Source: Gnetum montanum
Taxonomy: Eukaryota; Streptophyta; Gnetopsida; Gnetales; Gnetaceae
Reading direction: 5' to 3'
DNA length: 64,000 nt
NCBI GenBank assembly: GCA_015680685.1
Contig: MNCI01027002.1
Coordinates: 248,001 to 312,000 of the forward strand
The notes under the pieces are model-generated. The model was given only the letters and a program-made list of their open reading frames with translations. It made no database searches and was not told the DNA's origin. The position numbers were made by a program, and so were the translations under genes. Numbering within the stretch: position 1 is the first letter of the stretch; each line of letters begins with the position of its first letter. Shown here one piece after another: positions 47,442 through 58,489 of the stretch.

Positions 47442-49148
47442 GACTTTTCCTTGGCCAAAAACTTGTTAAGAACCAACTCACCCCTTGCCTCCATTGGTCA
47501 TACATTTTTGGTTTTTTCTTGGGCTATGTTTCTTCATGCATTTACATTTCACCCGCTTGCCTAGTTTACACACTACTTTGCTTTGTTTACACATTTCTAC
47601 TTTGTTTACACTATCATCTACTTAGCTTATGCATTGCATTGGAAAAACAACAAAAACACATAAAAACGATAAAAACACATGGCCCGAAAAGGCCTTAAAC
47701 TAGCCTATGACCCAAAATTCTTTAAAACTATCAATTTTTGTATTACTTTCCTTTCATTTGTACATTTTAACTCTATTTATGACAAGTGTTGCTTAATGTT
47801 GTTTTCTTTCTAGTTGATTTTTGTAGGATCTTGCAAGCACACAGCATGACCATGCATGTAGCATTGCACCTTACACAAGTGAGGTAAGTAGTCTGCTATG
47901 ATTATAAACTAGCATAGATAGTTAGCTATGACTATAAACTGGCTTAGTTCTTCCTTGGATCATGACATTAAACTAGCACAACAGCTCGCCCTTGGGTCAT
48001 GGCATTAAACTAGCACAACAACTTGTCCTTGGGTCATGACATTATACTAGCACAATAGCTCATCCTTGGGTCATGATGTTAAACTAGCACAATAGCTCAT
48101 CCTTAGGTTATGATGTTAAGCTGGCACAACAACTTGTCCTTGGGTCATGACATTAAACTAGCACAATAGCTCGTCCTTGGGTCATGACGTTCAAGTGGCA
48201 CAATATCCACTATCTGCTACAACATTAAACTAGCATCTAGCAGTCCAATAGGACTATAAACTAGCACATCATGGTCTACCAGGACCTTAATCTATGTTCA
48301 CAATCTACTAGGACTTTAACCTGGCATGTTGTTGATCTTTTGGAGCACTTGCCATTAATGTAGCCTTGGTGGCACTTGCAACATCATCACCTTTGACCAT
48401 CCTCTTGATCTTTTGAAGAACTTGCGATTAGTGTGGCCTTTAGAGGACATGCAACATCATAGTCTTGGCACTTTCACTGGCTTCTTGAGCACTTGCAACT
48501 GGCACAACATTTGACACATTTATAGCATCTTCGCATCTAGCACCTATAACATCTTCACATATGACATTTGCACTTGCATTTCATGTTGTGTGGTTTTCTT
48601 ATCTTTTCAGAGTTATGTTTGCAAGATGAAACCATAGAGGTGGTCATGGAGAGATGCATCTCATTGTAGCAGCAAGTCACCACATTGCTTTGATGTGCAT
48701 AATTGGACTAGTTAGGCCATTCAAAAGTGCATATCCCCCTCATCCCTATTACAACCTATCCACATCCACTCCGTCATCCCATATCCTTTCATCTCCCACA
48801 TACTCATGATTACACATCCTTCAGATGCATAAATATTATGATGCATATGGCATTCTCTTCACATCAACTATAGAACCTATGGTCGATGTAACATAACTCA
48901 TCTTGTGCTGAGCCTCTATTGCATGGTCAAAGCCTAGGTGGACGTGACATGAATAATCCCTAAGAAACAAAGCCCATATTCTCAATGGCCAACTTGTAGC
49001 TAACATTCAGTAGTAAGCAAAACCCAAAGAAGGTTTGTCTCACAACTAAAAAAAAAAGCAATGGAGAAAAGCACATCCCCAAGCAAATTGACAACACTAT
49101 AGCTTCACAACTGGCCCAACCTTAGATTGACTTTGGCATTCTCATAAG
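47442..49148 (+). repeat. 3' UTR of element B with TTAAACTAGC array
   Basis: Between 47,930 and 48,240 six or seven units of about 45 bp read GCTCGTCCTTGGGTCATGAC-TTAAACTAGCACAACA or close variants. Element C has the corresponding array (CAGCTCGTCCT-G-ATCATGA-GGTAAACTGATAC) downstream of integrase at 63,470-63,620. A second tandem pair of about 75 bp, each with GATCTTTTGRAG and ACATGCAACATCAT or similar, lies at 48,333-48,490. No gene is seen. B therefore passes from protease straight to 3' UTR, with all of pol missing. Confidence 0.7.
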
Positions 49149-50758
49149 TGAAACACCACAAAATTCTGAGCTTAGTACTTCTCCAACAAGAATCGAGCTA
49201 AGTCATGACGTTCCCCAGCATGACTAAAGCTTGAGGGCCCCATAGACAGCTTCAAGTAGAGTCGGACTCAATGAGGAGTAGTTCCCTGGGACCCGCCGAT
49301 GACCATGACAACATCTACTATCAAACGTGGCAACTTCGGAGCTCAAGATACTTAGTCCTCACTAAGTATGCATTCTCAGCATATACGCCCAATGTATACG
49401 CCCGGCAGATACAACGTATACGCCCAGCACACATTCACAGCGTATACGCTCAGTGTATGCGCCCAGCATACACAACCTCACATGTACACTCAGCATGTAT
49501 GACTGACGTATACACCTAGTATGCAACCCCCAAAGACAGCACGGAAACAACACTACAGAGCAAGATTTTGTACAAAGAATCAACTCACATGAATAGAGCA
49601 ATCATCAAGTGTTGACATCATGCATTCTAAAGTCCATACACTGAGCATGTACATCCTGCACGCCCAGCATATACGCCCAGCAGATACAACATATACGCCT
49701 AGCATATACGCCCAACATGCATTGATAGCGTATGCGCCTGGCATGTACAAAGTGCATGACCAGTGTGCAGCACAACGTAAACCAATCCGAGCTCTCCAGA
49801 GCCATGTCATATTAAGGTTAACCAAGCTAAACATCTATAGGCAACATCTTCATGGCATTCAAATTCAAATCTGAGGGTCGAACGACTTCTTTTGTTTTGA
49901 TCAAGTTTGTACACCGAGGTCATACGTCCAACATGCATACACTGGCGTACAACGGTATACGCTGGCGTGTAGTAGTATACGCCAGCATGCAGCACACTGT
50001 ATACTTGTAAAATTTCATTCTTTCACACCCGGTCAACACGCCACATGTCACTCGACCCGAGAGTCCAGCACTCCACAGCCAATCATCCCCTCTCAAAACC
50101 TGAGTCCCACATCTAAACTTGAATAAAAATCCCAATTTTTCACTAGACTAGGGTTGGCAATTTTGAGCAAACTAGAGATAAAAAAGAGAACTAGAAATGC
50201 TGAGAAATCAAGGAGCAAAGCAGAGACCCTGTACGCTGGACCTTAACCCTGCACGCTGAGCATACAGCCTTCACACTATGCTTGCAATTAAACCAGTACA
50301 CAATCATCCCCATGCATCCATCGAGGCTCTTCGTCCACCTTGTGTTAGATTCACAACTGCATTAGCCTAGTGCATTATAACTTCCAGTCTCACAATAACA
50401 TTATCACATCTATTTTTGCTAAGATTTGTTACAGTTTTCTTTGGTAATTATTGCATGATTATTACTTGTTTTCCCATACATTTACACTCTTGTACGTTTA
50501 TGCTACTATACGTCTATGCTCCTATACATTTACGCTGCATATTACATTAGTTACGTTGTTTACGTATAACCCAGCGTACATTATATCGGTGTACATTTGG
50601 GGAAATCCTTGCCTGATCTGCGTACGGACCATTCAAGGTACTCTACCTTCGTTAACTCTAGCTTGCCCTCAAGTGAAGGTAGGGTCTTCTGTGCATGTCC
50701 AGGGATCTCCAGGTTTCTATTTCATTCCAACTGGAGACTGATGATTTTAGACAGTACA
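49149..50758 (+). mobile_element. 5' LTR of Tat-lineage element C
   Basis: The LTR starts TGAAACACCACAAAATTCTG and ends GACAGTACA just before the primer site, about 1.61 kb. It differs from the LTR of B beyond the first 20 bases, so it belongs to C. The part 49.38-49.76 kb carries TATACGCCCAGC-type repeats. The 3' LTR lies beyond the window. Confidence 0.75.
49380..49995 (+). repeat. TATACGCCCAGC repeats in LTR of C
   Basis: Two clusters (49,380-49,515 and 49,640-49,750) are built from AGCATATACGCCCAGCAGATACAAC-like units, with a third small cluster of GTATACGCTGGCGTG at 49.92-49.99 kb. Confidence 0.75.
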
Positions 50759-50763
50759 GAAAA

Positions 50764-50780
50764 TGGCGCTAGAAGGAGGG
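50764..50780 (+). other. Primer binding site, element C
   Basis: TGGCGCTAGAAGGAGGG lies five bases after the LTR end. It is the least changed form of the site shared by A, B and C. Confidence 0.75.
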
Positions 50781-50904
50781 CATGAAACTATTTAAAAGTT
50801 ACTGTGCTCCCATACCCTAATCCTCCCAAACTCACACCACATCGACACTAAAGCCAGTTCTGAAATCCCCAGACTATCATCCTATTCTACAAAATTTCCA
50901 GCAT

Positions 50905-51440
50905 CTACACTGCTGAGTATACGCTGTAGACTCTATCTAGGCTTCTGAGTATATGTTGTACGCTCTACGCTATAGACTCTGTCTACGCTACTGAGTATAC
51001 GCTGTAGGCTCTACACTGTAGACTCTGTCTACGCTGTTGAGTATACATTGTACGCTCTACGCTATAGACTCTATCTACGCTTCTGAGTATACGCTACACG
51101 CTCTATGTGGTACAATCTATCTATGCTACTGGGTATACGCTGCACGCTCTATGCTGTAGACTTTGCCTATGCTGATGAGTATATGCTATACGTTGTATGC
51201 TATAGACTCTGTCTACGCTGCTGAGTATACGCTGTACGCTCTATGTTGTAGACTCTGTCTGTGGTGCTGAGTATACGCTGTACGCTCTATGTTGTAGACT
51301 CTATCTACGCTGCTGAGTATACGCTGCATGCTCTACACTGTAGACTATATCTACGCTGCTGATTATACGCTGTATGCTCTACGCCATAGACTCTATCTAC
51401 GCTGCTTAGTATACGCTATACGCTGCTTTGCCTACACGTT
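50905..51440 (+). repeat. Tandem array of TACGCTG units in the leader of C
   Basis: About nine units of roughly 55-60 bp have the consensus CTACGCTGCTGAGTATACGC, then TGTACGCTCTACGCTGTAGA and CTCTRTCTACGCTG. They lie between the primer site and the Gag start, as the GTAGC array does in B, but with a different word. Confidence 0.85.
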
Positions 51441-51583
51441 TAAACATATACCTATACGCTAGTCGTTGAAGCTTATACGCTGAGTTCTAGTCTATACGCT
51501 GTACCCAGCGAACGCAGGTTTATGCCGTATTAAGTATACCAGTTTCATATCCCTTCATTGTGTCATATTCATAATTATTCATC

Positions 51584-53815
51584 ATGAACACTGCGAACCC
51601 CAATGCTACAACCAAGCTAGTCACAACTGTCATGGGGACCATGACTGTTCAACAACCCGTAGTATAACCCACAGTGGGGCCTCGTCGGTCTCTCATATTG
51701 TAAGGGAGGAACCCATCATTTAACATTATAACTCAAGAGCAATACAATTTCATATGTGTGAAAATTCAAGCCGACCTAGCCATGGATCAAACTGAAATAG
51801 AGGTTAAACGACAATAAAAACTCTTCTAGAGGGGAGGACATGAGTCCATTCCTTCCCCGTATGATATCATCCTTCTCCTAGAGCATTACTCTGATCTCAT
51901 CTTACAACTCCTCCTAAAAAGGAGTCAATCTTTAGATCAACCTATGGTAAATCCTTAATTGGAAGAGGAGGATGAATTTGCAGCCTAATTCGAGTATAAA
52001 GATTCATACCATACTCTTAGTTCACAAACCTATGCAAACCCATTGTTTCATCCAGCCATAGGAGAAGTCACATCTCTCCAACCATTTAAAATCACCCAAG
52101 TAAAAATACCTCAACAAGAATCATCCATGCTTATCCATATTCCTCCTGTAACCGATGCACAACTCAACACACTTCCCGTTGCTATTCCCCCCATTACAAT
52201 AGTAGCCCCATTCTTGCAAATACAACCTCCTCAAAATAATGTAGGAGCAACCTTCCAACCCCGAGTGATCGGGATGCTGCATGTGATACTAGCTTCTACG
52301 TCCACTCATTATATCCCTCTGATCCAAACCTAAGGAGCCCCTTTCAGTGCTATAACTCAACCAGTTCAGAGTGCCCCTATACAAAGCATGACTGGCCAAT
52401 GGGCAGCGATTGGTGCTCAACCGCATCAATTCCCTCACTATAACATACCGCCTCACACAATTCTACCAGCTAACATCCCTCATGGACAACCACAACAAGA
52501 ACAATCCCTTTCCTACGATGTGCTGCCCCTGGTACCACCCACCACAAATATTTCGCAAACGCAGCCTCCAACTACACAACTTTCTTCCTTCCAGCCCACT
52601 ATCCAACAATCTAGCCTGTATACTATACAACATCCTCAACCTACTATCTCGCCTAGTGCCCAAGACTGGGCTGACACTAAAAAGCTAATGCAGGAGCTAA
52701 CCAACGAGGTCAAACACCTCAAGATAGCCACTAATGGAGAGCTCAGGGTAGTGGACTTCTATCATGATGACCCTATTAGCTCTTTGGTTTCGCCTCTAAC
52801 ATTACCCAAGGGTGTATCTTTACCCACGTTGACTAAATACAATGGGGAGACAAACCCCAATGCCCACCTCATAATGTTTAGACTAGAATGCATGCTACTT
52901 CAGGCATGGCCACATGCCATTCTATGGGTGTTTCCCATGTCCCTTGCAGGGAAAGCACTTGATTGGTATCGGGCCTTGCCACGAAACTCAATATCTTCTT
53001 TAGAAGATTTGCTACACCAATTTGTCACCAGGTTCAAGTATAACTTGAAGCCTAAAGCAACACTTGACAGCCTCATACAGGTCAAGCAAACACCCCTTGA
53101 ACCTGTCCAAAAATTCATCCAACGGTGGAGTGCTGCTCTCAATGAGCTCCACGAGCCGATCCCGGAGACGTATCTCCTCACCATCCTAAAAGGGGCTATC
53201 AATGATTTTGTCAAATCCAAACTATATTATCTTAATGCATGCACTTTGAGTCAAGCATTTATACAGATCAAGAACATAGAGGAGGTGTTCCAAAACAGCC
53301 ATGATCCTACATATTCAACCTTTAAGAATCAACATAGTAAGAAAGATAAAGAAAAGGTTAAAACAACTATAGTGGTAGTAGCAGAAACACAACAAGCAAA
53401 TGTGGGACAACAAAGCAAACCACCTATTTGCCCTACTAATTACCCTAAACCTGCTCCTGCGATGGCACACGAATCATCCACATCACAAAACCCAACACTG
53501 GGTTGTATGAGAAACTTCGAGAGGAAGGACCCCTCTCAATACATGTCATTACCCATGAAGCCATCGCAACTATTTGACCAACTCTTGAAAGCTAGACTGA
53601 TGAAGCATAAACAGTTGTCCCCTGTAGCGATCCAAAGGCATGATCGGTTCTGTCAATTGGTTCAGAACCCAAGCCTGGCAATGCCAGACGAGCTCCCAGT
53701 ACCAAAAGGCTTTAGAATGGACCATTTTTGCGATTATCATCAACGTAATGAACATGGCACTGATTATTGTTTCACCCTAAAACAAGATATCCAATGGATG
53801 ATCGACGGAGGTTAA
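51584..53815 (+). pseudogene. Gag of element C
   Basis: A first ATG lies at 51,584 (MNTANPNATT), followed by a stop-broken N-terminal part. The open frame 52,388-53,815 (475 codons) holds a Pro/Gln-rich stretch and a full retrotransposon gag core: WPHAILWVFPMSLAGKALDW, NSISSLEDLLHQFVTRFKYN, LTILKGAINDFVKSKLYYL, then MRNFERKDPSQYMSLPMKPS and the knuckle-like FCDYHQRNEHGTDYC (CX2HX4HX4C, all positions kept). It is the best preserved Gag in the window and aligns along its length with A and B. It would form the particle that holds element RNA. Confidence 0.9.
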
Positions 53816-54800
53816 ATCACTTTTGATGAAGCCAACCTGGTCCAACCACAAAACTAGGCAATGGGCGTATATAAAGATCCTCTAAGTACTAAAGAAGCGC
53901 CGTATGTAATTAACACCATCTACTTCGATAATGAACTAGAAACACATAGGATTAACACCATCCACTTCGATCATAAGTAGCAAGCACCTAAGAAACCATT
54001 TGTAGTGCATATTCCTCCCACTATACAAACATTTGTGCCTCAACCATCATACTCCCCATAGAAACCTTATGTCATCTGAATTCCCCCCACCGTAGCAATT
54101 TCCATCACACCAACACACGAAAAACCATACGTGGTATGTGTACCTCCTGCTACTACTATAGCAAACACACAAACACCTCCTATTCAGCCTACCCCCTACG
54201 TAGTCTGAGTACCACCTATGATCACAATTGCAGAGGTACAACCTCCAGCTAGGCCAACCCCATATGTTGTTAGGATACCCAAATGTCCTGATGACCACCA
54301 ATCCTTCACTCCACAAACACAGAATAAACCGATTCCCTATGTCATCAAGGTGCCTAGCCAACCTGGCACTAAACTGCATTCAATCGTCCAATCGCAACCC
54401 TACCCTAATCCATACGTAGTATAGATTCCAAAGCAACCTGAGGTTCCAAAACCAATTGTACCTTGATGCCACACACGAGAACGCCTAGTAGACAAGCTTA
54501 CATGCGAACGCTTGGAGAAGGAGCGTTAATGACTAGCCTTAGGACCTCCCAAGCCTACCCTGCTAAATGCAATACCCATGACATCGCCTAATAATAAATC
54601 AAACATAGGCTATGAGGGTGAATCATCCGGAAAACATGATACACCCAAATCAACAATTCCGGGTAAAGATGACAAACCAACTATGCATGAAATAAAACTG
54701 TTGGGCCTAATGGACCAAATCACTGCTGACAAACATACACCCAACAGTAGAGATCTAACAACAGCTCTAATACAATTCACGTAGGCACTTAAACAAAAAA
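53816..54800 (+). pseudogene. Gag-protease linker of element C with PYVV-P repeats
   Basis: At least seven units of the form KPFVVHIPP, KPYVI-IPP, KPYVVCVPP, TPYVV-VPP, TPYVVRIPK, IPYVIKVPS and NPYVV-IPK run from 53,990 to 54,440. Then comes MHEIKLLGLMDQITADKHT near 54.7 kb. Stops inside the repeats are TGA or TAG at the Val-x position. Equivalent repeats occur in A and B. A spacer or partner-binding role is possible; no enzyme motif is present. Confidence 0.75.
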
Positions 54801-55366
54801 ACACTTCATTGAGCTTATATGACCTAGTGTTATCATCTCAAACCCATCGTGAAGCCCTAGTGCGCATGTTAACTTCCATCCCAATAAGCAAAGACTTACC
54901 TCCAAATGAACCTTCGATTCATGCGGTAATGTACTCACCTCGAGGATCAACTCCTAAGCCATTAAGTTTTCACAATGACAACATCAAAGTAGATGAGAAA
55001 ATAGGAGAGGTAACAACAACACCTATGTTCATAATGATACAAATAAATCAATTTAAGATACATAGAGTGCATGTAGATGATGGAGCTACCACAAACGTAG
55101 TGCCATATCCCATCGCCGAACAATTGGGGCTTATGGAGCTAATAAGACTAACCACCACCACGTGTTTGAAGTCGTTCAGTGGATCACACGTAATAGTCAA
55201 AGGCACTGTGACTTTGGACTTTATAGCAGGGGATCAATTCCCCACATCTGCTGATTTTGTGATCATTGATGAAATGCCAGGGTTCAATTTAATATTGGGA
55301 AGGTCCTGGTTAGCCCAACTGAAAGCAGTCTCTTCCCCCATACACCAAGAAATTCACTTGTCTTAA
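54801..55366 (+). pseudogene. Aspartic protease of element C
   Basis: One open frame (54,809-55,366) covers SLYDLVLSSQTHREALVRML, the strand TTTPMFIMIQINQFKIHR, the active site VHVDDGATTNVVPYPI, the flap-side SFSGSHVIVKGTVTLDFIAG and the C-terminal GFNLILGRSWLAQL. It ends at a TAA after QEIHLS. Sense sequence resembling protease regions of A and B continues to about 55.45 kb, where it meets the antisense gene. The domain is complete and the active-site Asp is kept. Confidence 0.88.
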
Positions 55367-55460
55367 GAAGGCAGCGAAATCATTATACACGGGGAGGCTG
55401 CTACAACTACCATCTCATCGCATACAGACACAGACCAAGGCTCAGAGGTTAAGCTCATAC

Positions 55461-56348
55461 CTGTTAGTCTGGCTGAGGTGAACTCATACCGAGCCTTGAG
55501 ATCATTGTGTTCAACTGATAACTCGGAAACCTCTTTTTCTTTTGCCTGGATTTGCAACCATAACTGTTCAATGGAATGCCTACAGGTCCAAAGTGATTTG
55601 GCGTTATGCATAAGACCTTTTGCCACCTCGTCATAGACTGGCTTTGGTATCTGTTCAACTTTTGAGGGTAGTGCAAGCAAACTTTCAACACTAATGGTCT
55701 CAAATGGATCCCAATTTAGCTTGGCTCCTACACACGCAAAAAGAACAGGAATTAAACATTAGATGACAAAAAAGGGGTGTGAAACTCGAAAGCTACAAAA
55801 GGCTTGAAACATTTGTACCTATTTCAGGGTGGGCTTGCTGAATGTGTTCAACCACCTCATCAACGATACTAGTGATGAAATCCATTTTGCTTGGCATCTC
55901 GGTCTAAGAACATGGTCTATGAGTACAAGGTGGACTAGCCTCAGGGGGCATTTCAGGGGGAGCCACTTTCATAGGCACTTCCAACTGCATCATAGGAATT
56001 GTCCTACCTTCGTCTGGAAGGGATAAAAACATAAAAGTAAAACACTATAGAAACAATGATTCACAAAGCAACACAATGAAACAAAAGGAAATATACCATG
56101 TTCTTTGTCCCTTTTTGGGTTTGGATGGTCACCAAGGTCCAATCTTCCCTTAAGGAAGCTACTGAACATTTCATCAACACCACCTTGGTCATCGACCAGT
56201 TCTGTCTCTGTGGTGTCTTCTGCTAGCTCTTCCGTCCCTTCCACCTAATCTTTTCCTACCTCTTCCTTCTCAATTATTAAGTCTGTTGTAGCTTCCTCCT
56301 CCTTGATAATGGTCTCTAACTCCTATCTCCTCACTTCCCGAGTCAAGT
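55461..56348 (-). pseudogene. Antisense gene of C, 3' exons: acidic and coiled-coil-like region
   Basis: Three exons are joined by two clean introns. Exon 56,348-56,097 is acidic (TIIKEEEATTDLIIEKEEVG, ELAEDTTETELVDDQGG, RLDLGDHPNPKRDKEH). Exon 56,013-55,819 gives VPMKVAPPEMPPEASPP and FITSIVDEVVEHIQQAHPEI. Exon 55,727-55,461 gives AKLNWDPFETISVESLLALP and the helical LWLQIQAKEKEVSELSVEHN. Donors are GTATATTT and GTACAAAT, acceptors CCCTTCCAG and GTGTGTAG. Both junctions keep the frame. After 55,461 a further donor-like GTATGAGC is followed at once by protease sequence, so later exons are lost; element A keeps candidates for them. Confidence 0.72.
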
Positions 56349-56438
56349 CTGAAGGCATTAGTTTCATGTAAGCGGTCAAAACAAAAAATATGAATAAGAT
56401 GAAAAGGACAATACAATAAGTGCGCCAAGCTTACTTAC

Positions 56439-57490
56439 CTCGAATAGGCATTTTGAATCATATTCGCTTCACCCTTGGCTCTTCCACAGTTGAGGCCACC
56501 TCTTTAGGGTGTTCATGCTTCGGGATCTTTCATTTGGCTTTCTCGATGGTCTCCTTGATGACCCGTTCAGCTTTCTTTGCAGTGTAGGGCACATTGTCTA
56601 GTTCCAACCCCACGTTGTCACGTGTATGGATTGAAGTACCAGATGACCCCTCTATTGTGATGGACACAAATTCATCAATCCCCTCGGGTGCATCCTGGGA
56701 CTTAGCTACATCGAACAAATGGTTAATCCATGGATGAGATAATTGAGAACGATCCCATAGAACATATTTATTATCCGCATGAACCACTAAAAACTTGGCC
56801 AAGCAGCGTAGATAACCTGCAAAGAATGAAAACGTAAAATGGGACTGCACCTCAACGTTTGAACGCAATCACACTATCTCCTTATGGAAACCTGACAACA
56901 AAAATTGGGCCCAATTATAGCACATCCCAGTTTCTAAAATGGTTCGCATAATGCGCATAGCTTCCACCCTAAGACTCTTCACTTGGAACAGGGATTTAGG
57001 AGACAACCGTGCCCTAAATAGGGGATACAATTCATTAACCTCCACCACGTTTGACGTCCCCTGCATAGGGAATCCCTTGAAGCCCTTGACAATGCCCAAC
57101 CAATCTTCTAGCTCACACACCACATGGAGCTCTTTCTACGCCCTGTCCAAAACCACATTCATGCCATCTGCTGGTACACCGAAGAGGTCTAGAAAGAATT
57201 CTACTAATAGATGGAAAACTATCTTAACACCCTTAATACGAGTGCTATAGTAGGTGATGGAGTTTTCAAACGAATCAACAATTCCAATCATTTCAGCTAT
57301 GGACACATCAGGGCTCGGGGTTGTAAATAACTTCATGAGGCCGACATCATCCAAACAATGGACAATAGATGGCGGGGAATTGGTGCGCAACCATCGTTGT
57401 GCCTTGTTGATCTTCCCAAACTTCATCGACAGGGTACTCTAAGTTCGCCTTGTCATAACAAGGTCCTCGCCGGGGGGGGGGGGACATTAA
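56439..57490 (-). pseudogene. Antisense gene of C, LFGVPAD-domain exon
   Basis: This is the largest exon (1,052 bp). It reads KFGKINKAQRWLRTNSPPSI, LMKLFTTPSPDVSIAEMIG, YSTRIKGVKIVFHLL, FFLDLFGVPADGMNV, then past a TAG VCELEDWLGIVKGFKGFPM, RIMRTILETGMCYNWAQFLL and GYLRCLAKFLVVHADNKYVL with ISPW-like SHPWINHLFDVAKSQDAP. The exon in A at 3,927-4,920 is homologous throughout. The acceptor GTGTTTACAG lies just before a run of 12 C. The donor is GTAAGTAAG. No enzyme motif is identified; a distant relation to the plant transposon-associated Transposase_32 type of domain is possible but unproven. Confidence 0.72.
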
Positions 57491-57579
57491 CTGTAAACAC
57501 AATTTAAAATCATAACACCACTATTACCATTAGCAGCTGAACAAACATACTAAGGCATCTAGGAAATATTGTCACTTAC

Positions 57580-57851
57580 CTTTAGTTGTGGACTTCTAGG
57601 TGCTAGAACCCAAGTCAGCATCACGAGGGAAAACTGGTCCATTACGCGACCAATCTCCATGCAGCCACCCACGAGCCATGCATTGTGCAAACGCCCTGGA
57701 AAACCATTTATGGAAATGAACAATGTCACCCATGGTCTGAGCTAATATGGCTCTATAGAGGGAATGGCCTACCGTGAAGGTCTCCAAAGCAGTTTGAGCT
57801 AGTGCAAGCCCATCATCATTGATGCATATCCCATCTTTATCAACTTGGGTC
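57580..57851 (-). pseudogene. Antisense gene of C, middle exon
   Basis: The exon follows a TTCTATTGCAG acceptor and ends at a consensus donor, AAAG then GTAAGTG. It encodes QVDKDGICINDDGLALAQTA, LETFTVGHSLYRAILAQTMG and IVHFHKWFSRAFAQCMARGW. The start joins in frame to the end of the NIF-like exon. The GLALAQTALETF part lies where NIF-type phosphatases end in a helix following the catalytic fold, so it may complete that domain. The rest is unrecognised. One TAG near its end. Confidence 0.65.
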
Positions 57852-57927
57852 CTGCAATAGAACGATCATCAGAAAAGGAACAAACACTAAACGACAAAAA
57901 TAGAAATGACAAACTAAACGACCTTAC

Positions 57928-58376
57928 CTCTCTACCCTCTACACCGTGCCAGGAGGGTTTTGAAATAATGTGTGTGCATGCATAGCCAGAAACAAAGTGT
58001 TGTTGAGATAGTCAGGCCCTCGTGGTAATAAGTCCCACACGTGCGATAATGGACGAGTGGATCTGGACCCTCTAGAGGGACCTTCCTCAATCGCAAGAGG
58101 CCCCTCATCAATGTCCACCATGAAAACCATGACGCCATCCGAAGATCCTGGTAACATTACTTCAAGCATGCTCCATGCCACTTGTTCGCTTAGGTGTGAC
58201 CATACCACTACCTTGAATCTGTTTAGGATGAAAGCAAGGAATTCACAGGCCCCTTCCCTGAACCATACCCGATTGTTATCAATGATCAGATCAGGGGCAG
58301 GTTTATCAGTATCAAGGGGCCCAAACCATGCCAGTACCCCAACTAGCTTAACCACCAGGAGGAAAGGCTTAGGATC
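57928..58376 (-). pseudogene. Antisense gene of C, NIF/FCP1-like (HAD) pseudo-phosphatase exon
   Basis: The exon encodes CKDPKPFLLVVKLVGVLAWF at its start, then RVWFREGACEFLAFILNRFK, VVVWSHLSEQVAWSMLEVML, RPLSHVWDLLPRGPDYLNNT and LFLAMHAHTLFQNPPGTV. This follows the order of NLI-interacting-factor/FCP1 phosphatases: LVLDLNG-type strand, R-EFL-F---RF-V-VWSS, a PL-K-W block, NTLLIDDS and NPP-T. In that family the catalytic aspartates sit in DLNG and DDS; here the matching positions read KLVG and AMH. The fold is suggested by motif order only, and catalysis is not expected. Three bases into the last codons a TAG precedes the GTAAGGT donor. Element A shows no such exon. Confidence 0.6.
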
Positions 58377-58489
58377 CTTGCAAATAATTAGAGTGCCATG
58401 ATAAATAAACTATACACCAAAATGAAATAGAAAAGAGAAATTCCATGTTGAAGGCCAATACTTCGAAAAAATGAAAAAACTATTTACAC

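Noticed and set aside
49380-49870. Short frames on both strands with RIRPA/YAQHI-type repeats
   Set aside because: They are products of the TATACGCCC repeats in the LTR of C; frames exist on both strands for the same reason.
50905-51440. Regular array that might look like a CRISPR
   Set aside because: Units lack unique spacers, drift by substitution and lie in the leader of a plant retrotransposon.
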